64,000 nucleotides of DNA. Origin: Candidatus Aphodousia faecipullorum. GTDB taxonomy: Bacteria > Pseudomonadota > Gammaproteobacteria > Burkholderiales > Burkholderiaceae_F. The first letter of the stretch is position 1, and every line of letters starts with the position of its first letter. The stretch is from assembly GCA_018714205.1 (NCBI GenBank), contig DVNR01000062.1, forward strand, positions 1-64,000, written 5' to 3'. A model generated the notes under the pieces. The model saw only the letters and a list, made by a program, of their open reading frames with translations. It ran no database searches and was not told where the DNA came from. The translations under genes were made by a program, and so were the position numbers. Shown here piece after piece: positions 57,082 through 64,000 of the stretch.

Positions 57082-58935
57082 ATGTCGATTAATCATTTCG
57101 CCAGCATTAACGGTCATCGGGTCTCTTTTGATGAGGGGCAAACGATTCTTGAAGTGGCTAAAAAGGAAGGAATTTTCATTCCAACATTGTGCGCCTACAT
57201 GCCGCTGAACCACACGCCGGGAACGTGTCGGATGTGTTTGGTTGAGGTCTTCGATGAAGCGTATGAAACCGGACGCATTGTGACAGCATGCACAACGCCC
57301 ATCAAAAACGGGCAACGCATCTTCACTCGTAATGAGCGCGTTCGCAAGATGCAGCAGTTGCAGATGGCGCTTTTATTTGCCGACCATGATCAGGACTGCA
57401 AAAGTTGCTCTCGTCACGGCGACTGTGAACTTCAGGACGTCTCACTATTTATCGGCATGAAACATTGGCCGATGAAAGAAAACTTTATCGCGCCGCGCCC
57501 TTACGATGATTCTTCCGCCGGCATTGTCCGCGATGTCAATAAGTGCATCCGATGCGGTCGTTGTGTTGAGGTTTGCCGTCAGGTTCAGGGAATCGGCGCT
57601 CTCACCATTGACGAGTTTGGCACTCGCGCCGGCGTTGCCATGACCGGTGCCAAGCGCTGGGCAGATTCCGCCAAATGCGTTCAATGTGGGCAATGCACGC
57701 TCGTTTGCCCAACAGGCGCGTTAAGCGAAAAAGATGAGACCGACCGCGTCCTTAACATGATTGACGATCCGTCGATCACAACGGTCGTGCAAATGGCTCC
57801 CGCCGTGCGTGTGACGCTCGGAGAAGAGTTTGGTGTCGCTCCGGGAGAAAATATTGAAGGCAAAATCATCTATGCCCTCAAACACATTGGCGTGGACTAC
57901 GTCATGGACACCAATTTTGCCGCCGACATGGTCATCATGGAAGAGGGAACGGAACTGCTCGAGCGGCTTAAGGCTCGACGGGCGGGAAACGCTGTCGCAT
58001 TGCCGATGTTCACGTCCTGCTGTCCGGGATGGGTCAATTACGTTGAAAAGCACGTGCCGATGGTCATGGACTACTTGTCGTCGACTCGGTCACCTCAAGC
58101 GGTGTTCGGCGCTTTGGCAAAAGCCTATTTGCCCCAAACGCTTGATGTTAAGAAGGAAAACCTTCGAGTCATCTCCATCATGCCTTGCACGGCTAAAAAA
58201 GGGGAGGCCTTAAGGCCAACCTTGGCTCGCGAAGATATGAGCCGGGATGTCGACGCTGTTTTGACCGTCCGCGAATTAGCCAAACTGATGCGCCGCTGCG
58301 GCATGCATTTGAAATTCTGCGAAGAAGCCAGCTACGATAATGACTTGTTTGCAAGCTATTCCGGGGCCGGCGCGATTTTCGGAACAACAGGCGGCGTCAT
58401 GGAAGCCGCGGTTCGCACCGCCTTTGCCTTAACCCATGAGGGTCAGTCACTCGATCCGATTGTTTATGAACCGGTTCGTGGCATTGAAGGTGTCAAGGAA
58501 GCGACGGTTGACTTAGGCGAGCTTGGCAATGTCCGAATCGCGGTCGTTCACGGTTTAGCACGGACTCAGACGCTTCTTGACCGCATGAGTCGGGGAGAGG
58601 TCATGTATGACTTTGTGGAAGTCATGGCGTGTCCCGGAGGTTGCGTCGCCGGCGGTGGAACGCCCCGAAAGAAGAATAATTATCAACCGTTCTTGAAAGA
58701 GCGTCAAAATGCGCTATACCGCATTGATGCTGAGTCGGTCATTCGCGAGTCTCACAAAAATCCGCAAGTTATCGCGATGTACTCGGACCACTTGGGTCAA
58801 CCCGGCAGCCACATCGCGCATGAATTGCTTCATTGCGAGTACCGATCCAAGAAGGTGGACCGTGAGGCGCCCGATGTGCGCAAACTGTGGCAGAAACTGA
58901 GCAATCGTTACACACCGCTAAACAAAAAGCGGTAA
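57082..58935 (+). CDS. hydA: [FeFe]-hydrogenase catalytic subunit
   Basis: ORF 617 aa; N-terminal 2Fe-2S, HDQDCKSCSRHGDCELQ, CIRCGRCVEVC and CVQCGQCTLVCPTGA; H-cluster motifs PMFTSCCPGW, MPCTAKKGE, EVMACPGGCVAGGG; C-terminal YSDHLGQPGSHIAHELLH. Confidence 0.96.
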   Translation: MSINHFASINGHRVSFDEGQTILEVAKKEGIFIPTLCAYMPLNHTPGTCRMCLVEVFDEAYETGRIVTACTTPIKNGQRIFTRNERVRKMQQLQMALLFADHDQDCKSCSRHGDCELQDVSLFIGMKHWPMKENFIAPRPYDDSSAGIVRDVNKCIRCGRCVEVCRQVQGIGALTIDEFGTRAGVAMTGAKRWADSAKCVQCGQCTLVCPTGALSEKDETDRVLNMIDDPSITTVVQMAPAVRVTLGEEFGVAPGENIEGKIIYALKHIGVDYVMDTNFAADMVIMEEGTELLERLKARRAGNAVALPMFTSCCPGWVNYVEKHVPMVMDYLSSTRSPQAVFGALAKAYLPQTLDVKKENLRVISIMPCTAKKGEALRPTLAREDMSRDVDAVLTVRELAKLMRRCGMHLKFCEEASYDNDLFASYSGAGAIFGTTGGVMEAAVRTAFALTHEGQSLDPIVYEPVRGIEGVKEATVDLGELGNVRIAVVHGLARTQTLLDRMSRGEVMYDFVEVMACPGGCVAGGGTPRKKNNYQPFLKERQNALYRIDAESVIRESHKNPQVIAMYSDHLGQPGSHIAHELLHCEYRSKKVDREAPDVRKLWQKLSNRYTPLNKKR

Positions 58936-58949
58936 AATCCGCAGTTGAC

Positions 58950-59078
58950 TCAGGGCGGGGTGAAAGTCCCCACCGGTGGTTACAGTCCACGAGCGTGCGG
59001 CGGTTTTCTATCTGTCGCAGTCAGCAGATCCGGTGTGATTCCGGAACCGACGGTGACAGTCCGGAAGAAAGAGTGAAC
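58950..59078 (+). ncRNA. FMN riboswitch (RFN element)
   Basis: AGGGCGGGGTGAAAGTCCCCACCGGTGGTTACAGTCCACGAGC...GTCAGCAGATCCGGTGTGATTCCGGAACCGACGGTGACAGTCCGGAAGAAAGAG; precedes ribB. Confidence 0.97.
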
Positions 59079-59168
59079 CTTTCCAACAGGCACAAGCGTT
59101 TGACTGACGCTTGTGCTGTCCCTGATGCAATTAATCCTGAAATTCTTATTTTATGAAAGGCGTTATCC

Positions 59169-59822
59169 ATGCATCAGTCTGAAAACCTTTTAAACCGTTA
59201 CGGTCAAAACGCAATCGATCGCGTTGAGCGCGCGCTCAATGATTTACGAGCCGGCAAAGGCGTCATGGTTGTTGACGATGAAGACCGTGAAAACGAAGGT
59301 GACTTGATTTATTCGACCGATTTCTTGACGGTGCCGCAAATGGCCTTGATGATTCGAGCCTGCTCGGGCATCGTTTGCGTGTGCTTGCGTGACGAGGATT
59401 GTGAACGATTACAGTTGCCGCAAATGGTCGCGCACAACACCAACACACAGGGAACGGCCTTTACCGTCTCCATTGAGGCGGCGCACGGCTGCACAACAGG
59501 CGTTAGCGCCCATGACCGCGTCACCACGATCAAGGCGGCAGCCAATCCGAACGGTAAGCCGGAAGATCTGTTGCGCCCCGGTCATGTCTACCCGCTTCGC
59601 GCTCGTCAAGGCGGAGTTTTAGAGCGTCGCGGTCATACCGAGGCAACGGTTGACCTCATGCGATTGGCCGGCCTGAACCCTGCAGGCGTCTTGTGCGAGC
59701 TAATGAATGAAGACGGCACCATGGCAAAGCTGCCTCAAGTTTGTGATTTTGCCGATCTTCACGGCCTGACCGTTTTGTCAGTGGAAGACATCGCCGAATA
59801 CCGCTTGGCAAATGCCTGTTAA
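59169..59822 (+). CDS. ribB: 3,4-dihydroxy-2-butanone-4-phosphate synthase
   Basis: ORF 217 aa; [43 protein letters not shown]. Confidence 0.96.
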   Translation: MHQSENLLNRYGQNAIDRVERALNDLRAGKGVMVVDDEDRENEGDLIYSTDFLTVPQMALMIRACSGIVCVCLRDEDCERLQLPQMVAHNTNTQGTAFTVSIEAAHGCTTGVSAHDRVTTIKAAANPNGKPEDLLRPGHVYPLRARQGGVLERRGHTEATVDLMRLAGLNPAGVLCELMNEDGTMAKLPQVCDFADLHGLTVLSVEDIAEYRLANAC

Positions 59823-59860
59823 TCAAGCTATTTAACGAGGCAATGATCTTTAATAAGGAA

Positions 59861-59886
59861 AGGGGAGCGCAGAGCTCCCTTTTTTA
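59861..59886 (+). terminator. Rho-independent terminator after ribB
   Basis: AGGGGAGC-GCA-GAGCTCCCTTTTTT. Confidence 0.85.
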
Positions 59887-60050
59887 GGACGGATTAAAGT
59901 CCGCTTTAGACTTTTAACAAAAGTCAACACTCCGTAAATCTTTGTGAATAAATACAGTATTGTGCTCAGATATACAGCCAACTGCGTATAGCTTAAAGCA
60001 GTAGCTTCGTTCATAATACAGGCGTCATCACTTAGAGAGGTATAGAGCAT

Positions 60051-60854
60051 ATGAAACGTCGGTCCTTATTGACTTGGTGTCTGTGCGCTGTGGCAGCCGG
60101 CTCCCTATTGGCCGGATGTGGATCTGACACGGTAGAAAAAGGAGTGTTAAAGATCGGAGCTTCGCCCGTGCCGCACGCTGATATTTTGAAAGCTGCAGAA
60201 CCGTTGTTGGCTAAAGAGGGCGTCAAACTTGAGATTATTGAGTTTACCGATTATGTTCAACCGAACATGGCGTTGGCTGATAAAGAGCTCGACGCCAATT
60301 TTTTCCAACATAAGCCCTATTTGGATAATTTCTGTAAAGAGCGCAAATTGAATTTGGTTTCGCTTGTTGCGGTTCACATTGAACCGATGGGCGTTTATTC
60401 CAAAAAGATGAAGGATGTCAAGTCCTTTGCCGAAGGAGCGAAGGTCGCTATTCCTAATGACCCAACCAATGGTGGTCGCGCGCTGAAAATTTTGGCTGAC
60501 GCCGGCTTTTTCAAGCTCAAAGAGGGTGTCGGCGTGAACGGCACGCCAGCTGATATCATTGACAACCCTAAGAAGGTTCAAGTGGTTGAAATGGAAGCGG
60601 CTGTGTTGCCCCGCGCTCTTGAAGACGTGGATTACGCGGTGATTAATTCAAATTACGCGTTGGGCGTCAATCTGAATCCGGTCAAGGATGCGTTATTCAT
60701 GGAGGGGAAAGATTCTCCCTATGCCAACATCGTGGCAGTCCGGGCCAATGACAAGCGACCGGAGTTACAAAAGTTAGCCAAAGCGCTCACGTCCCCGGAA
60801 GTCAAGAAATTCATTGAAGAAAAATATCAAGGCGCTGTTGTCACAGCATTCTGA
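60051..60854 (+). CDS. metQ: MetQ/NlpA family lipoprotein (methionine-type substrate-binding protein)
   Basis: ORF 267 aa; lipobox LLAGC, VLKIGASPVPHADILKAA, ELDANFFQHKPYLDNF, IPNDPTNGGRAL. Confidence 0.93.
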   Translation: MKRRSLLTWCLCAVAAGSLLAGCGSDTVEKGVLKIGASPVPHADILKAAEPLLAKEGVKLEIIEFTDYVQPNMALADKELDANFFQHKPYLDNFCKERKLNLVSLVAVHIEPMGVYSKKMKDVKSFAEGAKVAIPNDPTNGGRALKILADAGFFKLKEGVGVNGTPADIIDNPKKVQVVEMEAAVLPRALEDVDYAVINSNYALGVNLNPVKDALFMEGKDSPYANIVAVRANDKRPELQKLAKALTSPEVKKFIEEKYQGAVVTAF

Positions 60855-60870
60855 TAAAGCGTTTCTTTCG

Positions 60871-60906
60871 CATAAAGGTCGCTCAAAGGCGACCTTTATG
60901 TTTTTC
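60871..60906. terminator. Terminator hairpin after metQ (possibly bidirectional)
   Basis: CATAAAGGTCGC-TCAAAG-GCGACCTTTATG followed by TTTTTC. Confidence 0.85.
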
Positions 60907-61771
60907 AAAAGCTGACGTGATCCGGTTCCAATCCGGAAAACGCTGTCATCGGCAACGAATCCATGGATTGAATGTCGTCTTTTGTCAATTGAATGTCAAA
61001 GCACTGGAGATCTTCTTTTTGGTGCGCCGCGTTCATTGAGCGAATAACGGGGGTGACTCCATGCGATAGACACCAACTGAGAATAACCTGTGAGACTGGC
61101 CTGCGGTATTTGGCGGCAATGGCCAACAACGGTTCACTGCTTAAAAGCGTCCCATGTCCCAAAGGCGACCAAGCCTGAATGGCAATGTCTTCCTTGCGAC
61201 AATACGCCAGCGTTTGCTTTTGCATATAACCGGGATGAAATTCGATCTGATTCATCATGGGCTTGACATTGGCACGAGCTAGGAAACTCACGAGATGGTG
61301 CATCTGAAAATTACAAACGCCGATTGCCTTCACGACACCTTCATCATAAAGCCGTTCGAACGCACGCCAAGTACCCACATTGATGCTTTGCCAGGCAAGC
61401 GGCTCCCCTTTCGTGCACGGCCATTGAATGCTGTAGCAATCGAGATAGTCTAACTTAAGAGTCTGCAAGGTGCGCTCAAAAGCACGGAGAACATCATCGT
61501 AAGCTCGGTTCGATGTCCAACACTTTCCGCTCACAAAGAGCTCCTTACGAGGCAGACCGCACTCGCTGATCGCTGTCGCCACAGATTCTTCATTTTCAAA
61601 AATGGCTGCCGTATCAATTAAACGGTAACCCGATTGAATGGCGCACACCAAAGCCTTGACCAATTCATCGGAAGCTGGCAATTGCCAAGTGCCGATACCA
61701 ATGGGCGGCATCAGGCGTCCGTTATTGAGTTTGACCCAACCGCTTGTTTTCATACAAACTTCCTTAGACAA
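60905..61771 (-). CDS. Aldo/keto reductase
   Basis: ORF 288 aa (likely start ATG 61753); MPPIGIGTWQLP, YRLIDTAAIFENEESV, LDYLDCYSIQWP. Confidence 0.92.
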   Translation of the reverse strand: MSKEVCMKTSGWVKLNNGRLMPPIGIGTWQLPASDELVKALVCAIQSGYRLIDTAAIFENEESVATAISECGLPRKELFVSGKCWTSNRAYDDVLRAFERTLQTLKLDYLDCYSIQWPCTKGEPLAWQSINVGTWRAFERLYDEGVVKAIGVCNFQMHHLVSFLARANVKPMMNQIEFHPGYMQKQTLAYCRKEDIAIQAWSPLGHGTLLSSEPLLAIAAKYRRPVSQVILSWCLSHGVTPVIRSMNAAHQKEDLQCFDIQLTKDDIQSMDSLPMTAFSGLEPDHVSF

Positions 61772-61883
61772 CCTTTTGTTTTTATTTTAGAGCGAAAATT
61801 GTCGGCAATTTTTGTCAAAAGCCAAAAGTATACAAAAAAAGACCTTATTCTATAATAGATGGGCTTTGAACGAGGCTTAGGGT

Positions 61884-62801
61884 ATGGCACAAGATTTCGA
61901 TTATTTCCTGATTTTGTCGGCGCTTGCTTTTTTCATGGTTGTCATCTTGATCATCCGGATGACTAGGGGCAATCGCGCCAATAAAACCGACGAGACGAAA
62001 ATCGGTGCAACGCAAACTCCGCTTCGTCGGGAAAGAATTCGTCCGAACCGACAGCCAAACTTTGAAATTCCAAAGAACTTGCTGAAACCCGAGGACAAAG
62101 CGCCGAGGTTGGCTCGAATCGAACTTTATGACGCTTGCCAGAAACTCTATGCCGTCTTGAGGCGCTCGGACTTATCAGCGCAAGCCTGGGGCAGGGGAGA
62201 GGCTTTTTCTGAAAACCTTGATCGTTTCGCCGCCGAGTACTTACCGTTAAGCAAAGACGAAGCCCTAATGCTACACATTGTTGATCCCACGCTTCGCGGC
62301 GCTTTAACCGCAAAGGGTTTCGATGAAAATAATCACCCTTGGGAAAAGTCCTTTCAAAAAGTGCCCAATGTCGATGCGTTCCCTCAGGTCAATACCGCCG
62401 ATGATTTTTCGGCTTGGTTAAAAAATCAACTGGCCAGCGATTGCTCCGCCATCTTTTTCGAATTGCCTGAAGCCGCACAGGCCGCTTTAATGCTTGGTAA
62501 GAGTGAAGACCTCGCTTTCACTCAGCCCTTTGACAAAAAGACCAACGCTCAACTTCTGAGCTATCAGGCCTATCGACTTTTAAACGAAATCGTCAATCAC
62601 AAGAATTTCTACGAACGCTCCGCCTTATGGAATCGTTACTTCAAATTGAAATCATCGAATCCAGATTTCAATCTACTCGTTAACCCTAACGACGAAAGGC
62701 TAGTAATTTCGCATTCTTTTGCTTTAACGCAAAAGTTGCCAATTTTTTATATTCGTGACACTAAGGATTGTGGAAAGTGGCATAACGCACTGAATTTTTA
62801 G
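61884..62801 (+). CDS. Hypothetical protein with one N-terminal TM segment
   Basis: ORF 305 aa; YFLILSALAFFMVVILIIRM then a soluble domain of unrecognised family. Confidence 0.75.
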   Translation: MAQDFDYFLILSALAFFMVVILIIRMTRGNRANKTDETKIGATQTPLRRERIRPNRQPNFEIPKNLLKPEDKAPRLARIELYDACQKLYAVLRRSDLSAQAWGRGEAFSENLDRFAAEYLPLSKDEALMLHIVDPTLRGALTAKGFDENNHPWEKSFQKVPNVDAFPQVNTADDFSAWLKNQLASDCSAIFFELPEAAQAALMLGKSEDLAFTQPFDKKTNAQLLSYQAYRLLNEIVNHKNFYERSALWNRYFKLKSSNPDFNLLVNPNDERLVISHSFALTQKLPIFYIRDTKDCGKWHNALNF

Positions 62802-63037
62802 GATAAATCAAACTTTCTTCAACATCTTTACAAAACTCGGCTGTTTACATTTCAATTTTTATTAGGGTAATCCCGTATTCTCCAATTGTTTTCCCTAATA
62901 CTACATTAGAGTCATGAGTCCGAAACAATTTGTAACGGCTCATACATAAACGTGCTTGTCTGTGGCGTTTCTGTGTTGTTCGTAGCGCTCAAACGACCTC
63001 AAAGCATATAAGAAAGTAATTTGGAAAGGAGAATGCA

Positions 63038-64000
63038 ATGGCGAAAACTAAATCTATGATGGGTTTGCCTATGCAAATTCTGGCCGGTTTAGTACTCGGT
63101 GTGGTCGTTGGGGCTATGGTAAGCTCTGATATTGCCGTTACGTACTTGAAACCGCTTGGTGACTTGTTCATCCGTTTGATCCGCATGGTTGTGGTGCCTT
63201 TGGTGTTTGCCACCTTGGTCGCCGGCGCCGCCGGTATTTCGGACGTTTCCAAGTTGGGGCGTGTGGCCGTGAAGACATTGGTCATCTTTATGCTCACGTC
63301 CGCAATTTCTGTGATTTTCGGTTTGGTGATTGCTAACTTGATCGACCCGGGCGTCGGCTTGACACTGTCGACCGAAGGCTTGAAGGCTGCTCAAGTCAAG
63401 GCTCCGAGCTTTATCCAAACGTTACTCGACATCGTTCCGATTAACCCGATGGAAGCCTTCGCCAAGGGCTCTATCCTTCAGATTATCTTCTTTGCCATCA
63501 TGTTCGGTATTTGCTTGAACGCGATGGGTGAGAAGGGCAAGGCGATGCTCGACTTCTTCTCGGTGATGGGCGACATCATGATCCGCATGACCAACATCGT
63601 GATGCGTTACGCTCCGATCGGTGTGTTCGGTTTGATCGCGGCTGTCGTTTCTCAACAAGGTTTGTCGGTTTTGTTGCCACTCGCCAAGTTGATTCTGTCG
63701 TCTTTCATCGCAACGAGCTTGTTGATCATCGTGATTTACTGCCCGTGGGTTAAGTTCGGTATTCGTATTCCGCTCTCCACGTACTTCAAGGGTATCTTCG
63801 AACCGTGGTTGATCGCCTTTACGACCTGCTCGTCTGCCGCCGCTATGGCTTCCAACATGATTGCTTCCCGTAAGTTGGGGGCAACGAACGCCATTGCTAG
63901 TTTCGCAGTCCCGTTGGGCAACACGATTAACATGAACGGCACGGCTGTTTACATGGGCGTTTGCGCAGTGTTCGCAGCTCAAGTTTACGGTATTGACCTC
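63038..64000 (+). CDS. Dicarboxylate/amino acid:cation symporter (SDF family; 3' end outside window)
   Basis: Not in the ORF track because it runs off the edge. Frame from ATG 63038 is open: MAKTKSMMGLPMQILAGLVLGVVVGAMV...FIRLIRMVVVPLVFATLVAGAAGISDVSKLGRV...TTCSSAAAMASNMIASRKLGATNAIASFAVPLGNTINMNGTAVY. Confidence 0.92.
   Translation, partial: MAKTKSMMGLPMQILAGLVLGVVVGAMVSSDIAVTYLKPLGDLFIRLIRMVVVPLVFATLVAGAAGISDVSKLGRVAVKTLVIFMLTSAISVIFGLVIANLIDPGVGLTLSTEGLKAAQVKAPSFIQTLLDIVPINPMEAFAKGSILQIIFFAIMFGICLNAMGEKGKAMLDFFSVMGDIMIRMTNIVMRYAPIGVFGLIAAVVSQQGLSVLLPLAKLILSSFIATSLLIIVIYCPWVKFGIRIPLSTYFKGIFEPWLIAFTTCSSAAAMASNMIASRKLGATNAIASFAVPLGNTINMNGTAVYMGVCAVFAAQVYGIDL

Overview
64 kb of bacterial chromosome, most consistent with a Sutterellaceae-like betaproteobacterium (inferred from gene content and protein style; no marker gene was searched). 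Most of it is a housekeeping backbone: lplT (partial), alr, radA, tig-clpP-clpX-lon, tRNA-Leu/Val/Asp, iadA, ppiD-like, nnr, purL, yciB, M16 peptidase, ygfZ, mltG-tmk-holB, rng, sdaA, folA-thyA, FMN riboswitch-ribB, metQ, and a partial SDF-family symporter. The parts that deserve follow-up are: (1) a same-strand cluster of YheO-like regulator, RidA, threonine-synthase-like PLP enzyme, NuoF-fragment/GltD fusion and [FeFe]-hydrogenase, ending against an FMN riboswitch; (2) two ESPR-type surface or secreted proteins, one with a G9 tract in its upstream region, the other a subtilisin with no beta-barrel and an upstream CTAG cluster resembling a TrpR operator; (3) a UreE-like protein with a CCCG(GEG)/His5-7 repeat tail and no urease nearby; (4) a 66-bp near-perfect palindrome with TG...CA ends at the 3' end of ygfZ; (5) a solitary tyrosine recombinase, an orphan PhnD-domain histidine kinase, a GcvT-like/SdaA pair without gcvH or gcvP, and a decayed LysR gene. 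No CRISPR array, rRNA operon, prophage or intact insertion sequence was seen. All calls come from reading the sequence and the ORF translations; no database search was done.
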